A DNA stretch of 64,000 nucleotides from Chrysophaeum taylorii. Its lineage: Eukaryota; Sar; Pelagophyceae; Pelagomonadales; Pelagomonadaceae. The translations under genes and the position numbers were made by a program. The notes below the pieces were generated by a model. That model was not told where the DNA came from and made no database searches. It saw nothing but the letters and a program-made list of their open reading frames with translations. Shown one piece after another: positions 30,201 to 38,600 of the stretch (the stretch's first letter is position 1; the number at the start of each line of letters is the position of its first letter). The DNA lies in the NCBI GenBank assembly GCA_029834535.1, contig JAQMWT010000572.1, forward strand, positions 1-64,000, read 5' to 3'.

Positions 30201-31686
30201 GGCTCGATGTGGACCCAAACCTGCGCAACCTGCGACGTCTGTCAGCGGGCCACCGATGCCGCAACCGACAGCCCACGTCGTGCCCGAGACGTCCGACGCG
30301 CCTCCGGGAAGGATGACGCGGCCCGCGCAAGGCTCCAGTGGCGGACTTGAACCGTCTGCTGCCCCACCAATGTCTCCGCCATCGCCTGGCCGAGCCGATG
30401 GACCACTGCCGCAGCCCGTGACGTGCGAGATTCCTCCAGTGGCAATGCCAAAGCCCCTGGATTCAGCTGGGAGCAGACCCAAGCCTGCAGCGTCTGCCGA
30501 CGCCCCGCCGACCACGCGTCAAACCACCACCACCACCGAACGCGGGCCAGCTAATCATGATGACAGGAATGCTGGGAAGGTCCAAGACGGATCGAAACAA
30601 GCGCAATCGACTCGCGTGCACGCCGAACCCAAAAGAAGGACAACGGACGAAAACTTTGTGGACCTTACGCTGGACAACGACGACGACGACAACAACGACC
30701 TCGCGCTGGACGACGACGATGACGACGTTGTCGAAAAAGAAACGAGGAGTGTGGCTGGCGAGTCTTCTTTCCACGAAACGCTTGCGGGTTCTGAAGACAC
30801 GGCGTTGCCAAAAAAACGGAAAATTTCCTTCGACGAAGAACAGCGGCCTAAAGTTCGTTCTCGCGCCAATTCGGGGGATAATAGTGAACCCTCGATCCGA
30901 GCGCGCAAAGATCGGCCCGAGACGGGAGACGAAGTGCGGCGTGCCGCCGCGCCGGATTCTGCTCAAAGTACCACCGCCGCCGCACCTATGGGCGTCACGA
31001 ATTCCCCCAAGGCTGCGACTCCTGGCGCGAGTGCGAGCGCGCCAATCGACGTCACGAAGGACGACGAGGCCGAACCCCGGAAGACCGCTTCGACAGCCAC
31101 GCCGTCGGCGCAGAGCGCCCCGAACGTGCCTTCTCGAGGGCCGACACGACCCCACCACCCCAGACCATCCGTCGTCCCGCCCCAGGCCGGCGCCAACTCT
31201 CGAGAACCTGCCCCGAGGCGAACGCCGCATCTGTTCCAACGTCCTCTGTGGTCTTCCTACGCTGCGGACGTTGACTGTGAGCGGACTTCCTATACTGCGG
31301 ACCTTGACAGTGAGCTGAACAGAAACGCGTGCGTTCCGTCTGTACTTTTATCGCTGATTGATTTCCGCCGCCGCAGGCTCGAGCAGGAACGACTACTGGA
31401 GGCATCTCGCCGACGCTTCATGCGAGATAAGCGCCCGGCTCCCCCGCGTCCCCCGCCTCCCATGCCTCCACCGCCCGTCGTCGTCTCCCGATGGCAATCT
31501 CACAACCCCTACGTTGTCCTGGGAGTGCCACAAAACGCAAACTTTACAACGTGCCGCAAGGCCTGGTTGAGGCTCGCGCTCAAGCACCACCCAGACAAGT
31601 CCAACAGCCCCGATTCTCGCGTTGCCTTCGACGCCATATCCAAGGCTTATCAAGCTGTCTCGACGACCTCGACGACCATCCTGTAG
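27244..31686 (+). CDS. Large C-terminal J-domain (DnaJ-like) protein with Cys-rich modules
   Basis: A single 1,480-residue frame. Residues about 68-95 hold a four-Cys motif (CAKCGITKMWTEFSCEQW, then CKTC) like the Stc1-type zinc fold. A 14-residue Ala/Pro/Arg/Met repeat (about 180-225) is encoded by tandem 42-bp units. Two ~75-residue copies of a module, about 595-660 and 905-965, share QIxxxWQxR, CxxCxGRGCxxCxRTGxR and YxYVxxRxRRIAA. An acidic region contains VDLTLD, a SUMO-interaction-like motif, and PKKRK is a nuclear-localisation-like signal. The C-terminal ~65 residues are a J-domain: PYVVLGVPQNANF, LRLALKHHPDKSNS with the HPD triad, and FDAISKAYQAVS. It may recruit Hsp70 to a nuclear partner (inference). 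Helitron-derived units flank it on both sides. Confidence 0.8.
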   Translation: MDGTYYYCPQNPPRYDFGGPSGFSPPRDGADGNRGLGGPAMRGSDQPALFVMRPPPAADAQGTHAPARCAKCGITKMWTEFSCEQWNTHPRRCKTCMYGRTSRPAPRPARAPRTVLASLRAPKPAPALLRAPRHSRPPKPASSPMTAPAPRPSRARKPASSPLTDRAPGPAPAAPRPAKAPRPVLAPRLAMAPRPVLAPRLAMAPRPVLAPRLAMAPRPVPTPRPARKRMAPTDSASLNDLHKKRGILRASSQRPSFPVAVPEEQPEPPKRKSMKIVPGTALATRHNSTSSVFPAETPGVAPAASSVAEPPEGNGRPPSGGSSDDDLGVFEPKDDSAALIAEGASYDGTAQGSPGHSVRGQSLRFARRPICTFIAGSWVVRRARPPDAPPRRLDAYRFLGSPRRRLALSRMTDVSEETSFSDTATQTTMPQTKDATTFCATTLLRPTTAIPSSQADGTPQQSATSSSMTTQTASPSADAATQTAMPQKRDAATSCATTSLPSTTALPSGQADGTPRQSAASSPMTTQPMNPIAVASPPLGYLRSPVPSDVPPLPGKSTGHPADAPEDHDSRFAAAPIAAAHPESRAHSDKHVGASLCDLSDEQIMALWQERNKCCEACSGRGCEECHRTGRRLTWRSHSAYRYVYNRQRRIAATSRATTLQPPATAIPSSQADGTRQQLAASSPTGDSAHPTPTNAPPPVSTSPTSTSRADTTPPTSLTVDDTFSPPPLLPSYKDLFAQDNLELQPGLRRPNQRKGASMQYVTARLRASTVGAYKRAGGKLTDFRWDLQHKFLEFKSPSLSALHNSGGVIHVATISPTTRPMIPVAVASPPLGGGYLRSTVTSDVLPPQPGKSTGQPADAPEDHVQTVDGPPEPRVVPAAPAPDATLPAATRETAVDDAAATYRSFTNAQILDFWQQRTDVCASCTGRGCDSCYRTGYRFTSLHAGYKYVRDRHRRIAARNDPTYDLAAARAKQADNQRKSRERAKARCGPKPAQPATSVSGPPMPQPTAHVVPETSDAPPGRMTRPAQGSSGGLEPSAAPPMSPPSPGRADGPLPQPVTCEIPPVAMPKPLDSAGSRPKPAASADAPPTTRQTTTTTERGPANHDDRNAGKVQDGSKQAQSTRVHAEPKRRTTDENFVDLTLDNDDDDNNDLALDDDDDDVVEKETRSVAGESSFHETLAGSEDTALPKKRKISFDEEQRPKVRSRANSGDNSEPSIRARKDRPETGDEVRRAAAPDSAQSTTAAAPMGVTNSPKAATPGASASAPIDVTKDDEAEPRKTASTATPSAQSAPNVPSRGPTRPHHPRPSVVPPQAGANSREPAPRRTPHLFQRPLWSSYAADVDCERTSYTADLDSELNRNACVPSVLLSLIDFRRRRLEQERLLEASRRRFMRDKRPAPPRPPPPMPPPPVVVSRWQSHNPYVVLGVPQNANFTTCRKAWLRLALKHHPDKSNSPDSRVAFDAISKAYQAVSTTSTTIL
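27780..27915. repeat. Coding 42-bp tandem repeat
   Basis: About three copies of CCAAGGCTGGCTATGGCGCC plus GCGGCCAGTTCTGGCT encode the PRPVLAPRLAMA repeat of the J-domain protein. Confidence 0.85.
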
Positions 31687-31813
31687 AAAATCTGTGATGC
31701 CCGTCGCTTTTTCCCACCACCACCACCCCCCCTTTTAAGGGCGAGTAGCGCGCCTATCCTAACTACTAATCGACAGATGTTTGTCTGTCTGTTTGTTTGT
31801 TTGTCTGTTTGTC

Positions 31814-31880
31814 TTTAAATGTCGACTGCTAAGAGGGGGGTGTGTGTGGGGAGCATGAAGGATGTGGGTGGGTTTGTGGG
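31814..31880 (+). repeat. Dispersed repeat copy (TTTAAATGTCGACTGCTAAG family)
   Basis: About 67 bp shared with 35326-35398 in the same orientation, and its first ~40 bp with 4797-4843 inverted. It lies 128 bp after the J-domain stop codon. Confidence 0.8.
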
Positions 31881-32114
31881 GTATGAGGGATGTGCCTGAC
31901 GGGCGGAGATAAGTACGCGGGACCTAGTCGGGGTCATCACCGAGGCGTGGGACAGGCGAAGAGAGGACGGGCCCCGCCCGTAGGTCGTACGCGTGCTGCC
32001 GCCGGACGTATGTGCGACGAAGGGTGACGTCCTGCTGGGATCGGGCGGCCTGGGTGGGGTTTGTCCCTCGAATTAGGGTAATGATTAGGCGGGCCAGCGA
32101 GCCAGGCAGGCAGT

Positions 32115-32727
32115 GATCCTCCAAGCCGTCTAAGGCGACCTCGCAGACTGTATCCACGACCCGCGGCGGCTCTTTCAGCGCGGCATTCTCACGCCCCGTC
32201 GAAACGATGTTGTCGATGCTGACAACGCGCGCATGACCGCGCCCTTTTTTTCCCGGAGACGAGGCGTCGGAGTTCTTTTCGGCCGACTAGGTTGGGTCGG
32301 AAGACGACGCCTCGCTCTCAAGAGTCGAGTTTTGAACTCCCTGACAACCAACGGCATGCTGACTTTGATCGCGAGCTTAAAGTCTTCGCAACCTCGACCC
32401 GTCGCACGGCCACTGCAACGGTACCAGATACATGATCGATCGTGTCGTTGTCACCGAGGCTCCTCCAACCTGTATCCCGTAAGGCCCGCCGACGCCAAAC
32501 GATCACCAAGAGCCAGGGCCAGACGCCCCGCGAGGTCGGCGTCCTCTTGGCGAAGCCCGTCTTCTGCCACGTCCAGCTCTACGTGGCTCTCTGTCGATGT
32601 GCAACCCCGAGGATATCCTCTTCTGAGTCGACGACTCCACCCTACCCCACACGTGCTGCGCAATACCGATAAGCCCCCTCCCGGCGTCTACACGCGCACT
32701 GTAGGTGAACTTACTGGGACCAGGTGA
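32115..32727 (+). pseudogene. Decayed Helitron helicase C-terminus (unit E)
   Basis: Same motifs as units A-D, more decayed: the Val-Tyr-Gly-Asp motif has become a TAA stop and the Tyr-Phe-His motif is altered, while NLDPSHGHCNGTRYM and GQTPREVGVL remain. Confidence 0.75.
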
Positions 32728-33039
32728 ACTTGCTGGGGTTTGAGATTGGGACTAGGTGAACTTAGTGACCAGGTGAACTTACTGGGACCAAGTGAACTTA
32801 CTGGGGTTTTAAGAGTGAACGCAAAGGCTAGCGGCGTGTACGGATCAAAGCAGCTTGGATTGGCGGAGGTGAGAGCGACGAGCTCGAAGGAGAGTGTGGG
32901 GTGAGTGGGTGTGAGCACGAGTGCGCTTACGTCGAACTTACTGGGGTTAGAGATTGGGACTAGGTGAACTTACTGGCCTGGACTTGTTACCTTTACCCTA
33001 ATCGAGGAGCTCCAGCGACTGAAGCGAACGTACACGACG

Positions 33040-33320
33040 ATGGTGCCTCCGCCTGTGCAAAACGGGACGTTGACCTTTATCATAATCGCGTTGGCCCTCT
33101 CGGTGATCACGATCCTTGGCCGATGTATCGGTGTCGTCTCGAAAGACTCGGCCGCAATTTCGCTGGTTCTCTACTGGCTCGCCGCCGCCTGCGGATGGAT
33201 CTTGTGGTGAGGACGGTCGACGAGTCATTCCCGCCTGACCCTACGTTTTTTTTCAGGTTGTGCGCCTGGATGCACCAATGGCACCCCTTGCTCGTGCCAA
33301 CATACCCCGGCGATGATTGA
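33040..33320 (+). CDS. V-type H+-ATPase V0 subunit e-like protein
   Basis: Two exons, 33040-33206 and 33257-33320, flank a 50-nt intron (GTGAGG...TTTCAG) and encode 76 residues, the usual size of subunit e (Vma9/ATP6V0E, about 70-81). Two hydrophobic helices are seen (FIIIALALSVITILG and ISLVLYWLAAACGWILW). The family hallmark near the end, a Trp/Leu-x-x-Gln-x-His/Asn-Pro-Leu stretch, appears as LCAWMHQWHPLLVPTYPG. The intron restores the reading past the in-frame TGA at 33208. Subunit e is a small V0 membrane protein of the proton pump of vacuoles and other endomembranes. The start lies 53 bp after the end of Helitron unit E, so its promoter probably overlaps the repeat. Confidence 0.75.
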
Positions 33321-33789
33321 GTCGCCTTCGCTACCTGCGTAGCTATTGCGTTATGATGCTGCGTAGCTAGCGTTATGATCACCAGTATAGTGGCCGCCGC
33401 CCTTTTCTTCAAGCGTTAGCAGGCCACCGAAGGTGTGTGGGGCTGCTCGACTTGGTGAACACTCAGCGCTCGCGCCGTTTTGGAGGAGCGCGCCACATCA
33501 TATACAGAAAATCGGCCGAAAACGTGGTGTGCGAGATTGTGAAATACAATCATGGAAGAGAAGAGGCGCACGCCGAGCGTTTCCTTCTTCGGCTAGAGTA
33601 TATTAACTATTTATATAATCTGAGTAGTTCGATTTATTTTGACACGGACGATGGGTATAAACCCGAGCTCGCGAGAGAGGTGCCGCCCGCGAGGTCGAGC
33701 GCGCACAACGTGCATCAGTTGAGAGGAGTCCCATCACTAAGCTCCACCATGAGCAGCAATATTGTAAGATCATGCGTTACTTCGGAGGG
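33321..33789. other. Intergenic, no gene seen
   Basis: Between the 3' end of the V-ATPase e gene and the 3' end of the minus-strand helical-repeat gene. An AT-richer patch lies at about 33595-33650. The open plus-strand frame at 33437-33889 has no protein-like features and runs into the opposite-strand gene. Confidence 0.45.
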
Positions 33790-34323
33790 TCAAAGAAGAT
33801 ACCCGCGCTGGTCGTCGCGCGGATTTGGCAAACCAAGCTTTTTCGCAACGATTACCGCGGCTTCGCGCACCGAGTCGGGATTGCCTTGAATCTTTACTGC
33901 GGCGGCCTCGGCAAGCGCTTCGTCGTTGGGAAAGTCTCGAACGATGAGATCGAAGATCGCTTGCAACTCGGCCCGCGCCGCCTCGTTATCGCGACGAGCG
34001 ACGAGCGTCAGCGCCAGCGCGTGGCGCGACTTGAGGGTGGTTTGGTGGCGCATGCCCATCGAGCGCGTAAAAAGCCCGACCGCGCGCCGATGCGTGTCGA
34101 TGGCACGGTCGAGGGCGTAGTCCAGGCCCTCGGCAATGTCACGTTGGACATTGCCAAGCTTCAAAAAGAGCAAGGCCACCGCCAAATCGTTAGTCGCCGC
34201 GTCGGCGATTGCATCACGGTAGGCCTCGAACATTGGCCGGCTCTCGTAGTCGTCCAAGCAACGCAATTTACGGTCGCAGAGTAACTCGTCGACGTATTCT
34301 GCATGCTCGGACAAACGGCGCAT
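33790..34323 (-). CDS. Small helical-repeat (TPR-like) protein
   Basis: The 177-residue reading starts at 34323 (MRRLSEHAEYVDELLCDRKL); an in-frame Met at 34383 would add 20 residues. It is nearly all amphipathic helix with a tetratricopeptide-like pattern: DLAVALLFLKLGNVQRDIAEG, YALDRAIDTHRRAVGLFTRS, HALALTLVARRDNEAARAEL, NDEALAEAAAVKIQ (last Ala/Gly positions approximate the TPR consensus). Role unknown, probably protein binding. It is divergent from the methyltransferase gene with only 58 bp between the preferred starts. Confidence 0.6.
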   Translation of the reverse strand: MRRLSEHAEYVDELLCDRKLRCLDDYESRPMFEAYRDAIADAATNDLAVALLFLKLGNVQRDIAEGLDYALDRAIDTHRRAVGLFTRSMGMRHQTTLKSRHALALTLVARRDNEAARAELQAIFDLIVRDFPNDEALAEAAAVKIQGNPDSVREAAVIVAKKLGLPNPRDDQRGYLL

Positions 34324-34381
34324 CTTTATTATCTTGATTTCGTCGTCGTCAACTATATTCGAACTATAGGAAAAATAGGAC
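34324..34381. promoter_or_regulatory. Short bidirectional promoter region
   Basis: 58 AT-rich bases separate the preferred ATG of the minus-strand TPR-like gene from the ATG of the plus-strand methyltransferase. CATG at 34381-34384 supplies an ATG on both strands, so the two open frames even touch if the longer minus start is used. Confidence 0.5.
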
Positions 34382-35197
34382 ATGTATAGAGGGCTGGCGA
34401 TCCTCGTGGGCGCGGTCGCGTGGCAGCCCAAGGGGTCGTCGGCGCCTCGACTCGTGTCGCGGTGGTCGGAGGCGGTCCCGAGCGAGCCCGTGCGCGCTCC
34501 GCGGCCTTTTCGCAAGAAGCGGCCTCAGGCAACGCGAGTGGGTCGGGGGGGGCAGCAAAAGAAACTGCTCCGCGTCATCGCGGGCGAGGCACGCGGCCGA
34601 AGGCTCGAATCGCCGGAAACCTTACTGCGACCGATGATGTCGCGGGTCAGGGAAGCCCTCTTTTCGACTCTGCTGTCGCTCGGCGTTTTCCGCGCGCCGA
34701 GACGCGTGAATTTCCTCGACGTCTTCTGCGGCTCGGGCAGCGTCGGCATCGAGGCGCTGTCGCGTGGCGCCGATTTCGCTGCCTTCGTCGACCTTAGCCG
34801 CGACGCGTGCGATGTCACCACGCGTAACGCCGATGCCTGCGGCTTCGGAGGTCGACACGCGGTGATATGCGAGCCCGCGGAACGCGCTCTCGCCCGAGAC
34901 GCTCTGGCCGACCGCACCTTTGACGTCGTGGCTCTCACCCCCCCGTACGAAGAAGTCTCGTACGCCCAACTCGCCCAGGCCCTCGTCGACTCTCCCCTCC
35001 TCAATGACGACGCCGTCGTCGTTATCGAGTACCCCGTCGAGCTCGGCTCGATGCCGCCTTTCCTTGGCAACCACCGCCAGATCGTCGGTCTAAGGAACCG
35101 CCGCTATGGAAGAACAGTCCTTGCTTTTTACGCGAAGCGCCCTACCGGCCAGCTCCCCTTCGACTTTCGCCATGACGAATTCGCCGGTGGCGGTTGA
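34382..35197 (+). CDS. RsmD-like 16S rRNA (guanine-N2) methyltransferase, organelle-targeted
   Basis: 271 residues. The first ~55 are hydrophobic then Arg/Ser/Pro-rich (MYRGLAILVGAVAWQPKG, RPFRKKRPQATRVGRGG), typical of a targeting presequence. The RsmD core follows: LLRVIAGEARGRRLESPE, LRPMMSRVREALFSTL, FLDVFCGSGSVGIEALSRGA (SAM motif I), then FDVVALTPPYEEVSYAQL. Motif IV, usually D/N-PP-Y/F, reads TPPY here (Thr186). RsmD methylates G966 (E. coli numbering) of small-subunit rRNA, so a plastid or mitochondrial ribosome role is inferred. Single exon; start chosen because the leader follows directly. Confidence 0.85.
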   Translation: MYRGLAILVGAVAWQPKGSSAPRLVSRWSEAVPSEPVRAPRPFRKKRPQATRVGRGGQQKKLLRVIAGEARGRRLESPETLLRPMMSRVREALFSTLLSLGVFRAPRRVNFLDVFCGSGSVGIEALSRGADFAAFVDLSRDACDVTTRNADACGFGGRHAVICEPAERALARDALADRTFDVVALTPPYEEVSYAQLAQALVDSPLLNDDAVVVIEYPVELGSMPPFLGNHRQIVGLRNRRYGRTVLAFYAKRPTGQLPFDFRHDEFAGGG

Positions 35198-35325
35198 ATG
35201 ACCACTAGCGAAATCGCTAATGTCGCTATATTTGCGCCTGGTTGTTGCTTTTGCTCTTCCTGCTTTTTTGGGGTGTTGCGGTCCGCCGACAAGAGACACG
35301 AGCGAGCGGTGCGACTGCGTGTGTG

Positions 35326-35398
35326 TTTAAATGTCGACTGCTAAGCCTAAGAGGGGGGTGTGTGTGGGGAGCATGAAGGATGTGGGTGGGTTTGTGGG
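35326..35398 (+). repeat. Dispersed repeat copy (TTTAAATGTCGACTGCTAAG family)
   Basis: Matches 31814-31880 with a 6-bp tandem insertion (CCTAAG). It lies 129 bp after the RsmD-like stop codon, almost the same spacing as the copy behind the J-domain gene. Confidence 0.8.
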
Positions 35399-35602
35399 TG
35401 TGTTCCCACAAACACTCGGAGGAACACTCCGTCTTTCTTTATTTATTAGTATTACCGTTGAATATTTCTGTTGTTGATGAGTCGTTGTTTTGGGCCCGCG
35501 TTAAATTAAATCAGAACCTTGACCCTTGTTGTCTCAATAAAATCCAAGAAGCATCATCGCGCAGCTAGCTCCCTTTGGGCATATCGAGCAATCAAAAAGA
35601 CT

Positions 35603-35644
35603 CCGGCCTCGAGAGCGAGCGAACCGGCCTCGAGAGCGAGCGAA
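35603..35644. repeat. 21-bp perfect tandem duplication
   Basis: Two adjacent copies of CCGGCCTCGAGAGCGAGCGAA (first 20 bases CCGGCCTCGAGAGCGAGCGA) directly upstream of the TATA box of the giant gene. Confidence 0.9.
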
Positions 35645-35647
35645 GCT

Positions 35648-35655
35648 TATAAAAA
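35648..35655 (+). promoter_or_regulatory. TATA box of the giant surface-protein gene
   Basis: TATAAAAA lies 36 bases before the ATG at 35692 and next to the tandem 21-bp repeat. If transcription starts ~25-30 nt downstream, the 5' UTR is very short. Confidence 0.6.
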
Positions 35656-35691
35656 GTACGCAGCTGGACTTGGCTCGCATCGGCTGTTGGC

Positions 35692-38600
35692 ATGCGGGTT
35701 GCTGGCCTCCTCGTGCTGCTTTGGTTGTCCTCCACGCGAGCGTCGGATCTCCTAGATTTGAAGGATACGTTCGTCGTGAATGCCGAGAAGACGCGAGCAA
35801 TAACCTCGATCTCGCCGTCCTACGGGTGCGCCAACTGACTTTCACCTTTCATGCTGTCGCAGACCTGCCGAAGGTGGCACGCACCTGCACATTACTGGTA
35901 CGAGATTCTTTGCTGCCAGCGCGCGCACGCGGCATCGCGCAGGCGTCGGCTTCGCAACGGAGTTTTACTCGGGGAGTAACAAGGTGTACTTAGGAAGCTC
36001 GTCGACGTGGGTCCAGTGCGACGTGATCGAGGGCGCGTGTACAGTTGATTGCGGCGGCGACAAGAAGGTCGTTTGCGACACGCAAGCTTGGACGTCAGAC
36101 GCCAACTCGGGGTGGCTCGACGTCTGGGTCGTCGTCGAAGATTCCGTCTCGACGTACGACCTCGTCCTGAGCAACGCATTCGCGTACATGAGTACCGACA
36201 GCTCGCTCTCACCTCGGATGACCAAGGTGTGGCCGCGGCACGCCATGGCAGGCAGCGTCTTGACCATGTTCGGAGAAAACCTCGGGGAGAGCGTGGCGGA
36301 TTATCGGATGATCTACGTGGGCGCTGGCCGGCCTCCTCAGGGTGGCAACATCAACGACGGCTCGAGTGCAAGCACGACGACGCACGCCGTGTGCCGCGCT
36401 GATGACCTAAACTTGGCAGTAAATCCGGATACGGGCGTGGTCGATTCTTCATCCTTGCCCATCATGGTTGAGGACGCCGTCATCGGCCACGACTCGCCCA
36501 TCACCGAGGACCAGGTGAATTGCTATTTGGGCGACTTCGAGGCAGGCTCCTACAACATCACGGCGTTCATGGGCACGACCGTCCGTACTGGCTACGGCGG
36601 CCTTACGGCTATCTATGCGACAAATATTTCGCGCGATGCGTCCGGCGAGTACTATGCAATTCAGTTTTACCCGCATGTCGAGAAAGTCAGACCTACGGCT
36701 GGGTCGATTGCCGGTGGCACTTTGGTTACGATTACTGGTGCGTGGTGGTTGATCTGTTCAAGTTTCGGGTTCATTGAGCTCGTGCGCAGGCGGCGGCTTT
36801 TCGGACGACGCGGACGAGATCGTCGTCTCGATCGGCGGCGCCCGGTGCGAAGTGGAGGATTCCTCGCTCGTCGAGATCAAGTGTCGCACAGCCGACTACA
36901 GCGAAATTTTTTACGACAACAGCTCCAAGACCTCCTACAAGGAAACAAATCCCGCGTCGGCTGGAGAAAGAAGCGCGACTTGGCTTCTGAGCGACGAGAA
37001 CGCGACGACCATTCAAGGAGACTTTGCTTACGTTCGTTCCGCATCGTCGCGTTTCGGGGGTTACCTCGAGGCAAACGGCTGTACTATCCCGCCGTGCACG
37101 CCTTCGTGGGTCGAGCTCGCGCCAGCTAACGTTGACTTCGACGGTCGCTACATAGTCGAGTTGCTAGTGCCGTCTGGGGTTGACAGAGGTGCCGGTATGA
37201 GCTGCAACAGAGACCAGGCACTCGCCACCAACCTCACGGTCGTCGTTGCCGACGCCGTTCGTGGCTACGTCGCAATCAACGTTACTCTCACCGAAGCCAG
37301 CACTATTTCATTGGGCATCTTCGACTTTGCGGCCGGAAGCTACGATGGCCGCAGAGGCGTCGTCATCGTGGACACAATGGGTGCTCGCGGCTGCGTGGTC
37401 GTCGATGGCGTGAGAGCGACGCGCGCAAGCGCGCTTACGGGGGGAGATTGTTCTGATCCACTCGCGGCGAACTACAATAGCGCGGCGACTTCGACTGACG
37501 ACTGCATCTATATCGGCGGGCGCGGGCTCGCGCACAAGACCTGGTCGCTCCTTGCTCCAGGCTACCGGGACAAGAGCTGGTACGAGGACCTCAGTGAATT
37601 CAACGCCTATGCCGCCGTGGAGGGCGACGGTTCTGTCAAGCGATGCGTCGCTCCCGAAAACGTTACGCTTTACAACAGCAGTGACTCTGAGCGCTGGGAC
37701 CGCTCGTGCGGCAGCGTCGGGTATTGCTGCCTGACCAACGACTTTTACGGGTGCGATGCCGTGTGGGACGTCGCCGACGCCGACGGCTGGATCGACGTGC
37801 TACGTCAGGACCGCAACCAGGGTCGGCTGTTCGAGATCGACGAGTGGCGCCGCAATGCGCACGATCGCCACCAAGATAATTACGCAATTCTTGACGAAAT
37901 TGAAGAGGTAAAGCCTATCCTTCGATACGTGTTCAGGTCTCGACACACAGATGAGGAGGCTTGAGGACGGACGGATTGAGTTCAAGCTCGATTGGCCAGG
38001 CACAGACTTTTTTGAAATGCGTTGGGCACAGAAGATGAACCCGACGCTATTCAACGCGCTCACGAAGAGCGAGCAGTACGACGAGGACCTCGGCCTCAAA
38101 GAGGAGTGAGTGCCGACTTCCAGCCTGAACGTCCATTCACCCGTTTTGCAGGTACGTGCCTTACGGCTCTTACGACTACTGGGGCGGCTTGGAGTACAAC
38201 GGCAACGAAGCATTGCTTGATGGCTCATTCAACAACGATCAATATTTCTTCGAAGTTGGTGCAATATCGGGCGACGTTTTGCATGTGAGCACGGGGGCGT
38301 GGACCGCGGACGGCGACGACGCGACCGCGACCAAAGTCCGACTTCAAGTGAGTCTCCAACTTGATTCAGGTTACCTGAATAATTTTGTCAATTATTAAAT
38401 TGAACAAACACAATAATTTTGTCAAGGTCAAGCCAAACGAGTACTACTTTGACCCCAAGTGCATCGACTGCCGCGCGTGTAAGCCTGTTGATATTATTGT
38501 TCCCTATATAATGGAAGGTCATTCATTTTCCACGCAGGCTACGACGCCGATGGGTACGAGAGAGTAACTGCTCTTGTTCGCCACCACAATTCGAGTTGCA

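Larger units (their letters stand above)
31757..32987 (+). mobile_element. Helitron-derived unit E with internal insertion
   Basis: Starts TCCTAACTACTAATCGACAG and ends ACTTACTGGCCTGGACTTG like units A-D, in the same orientation, but lies 3' of the J-domain gene. About 31814-32060 is an insertion absent from the other units; it begins with the TTTAAATGTCGACTGCTAAG repeat and lies between the TGTC microsatellite and TTGTCCCTCGAATTAGGG. Confidence 0.8.

Noticed and set aside
33437-33889. 150-codon plus-strand frame
   Set aside because: No protein-like pattern, and its 3' third is antisense to the helical-repeat gene.
34525-35070. Minus-strand frames over the methyltransferase
   Set aside because: Antisense shadows; the plus frame carries the SAM and RNA-methyltransferase motifs.
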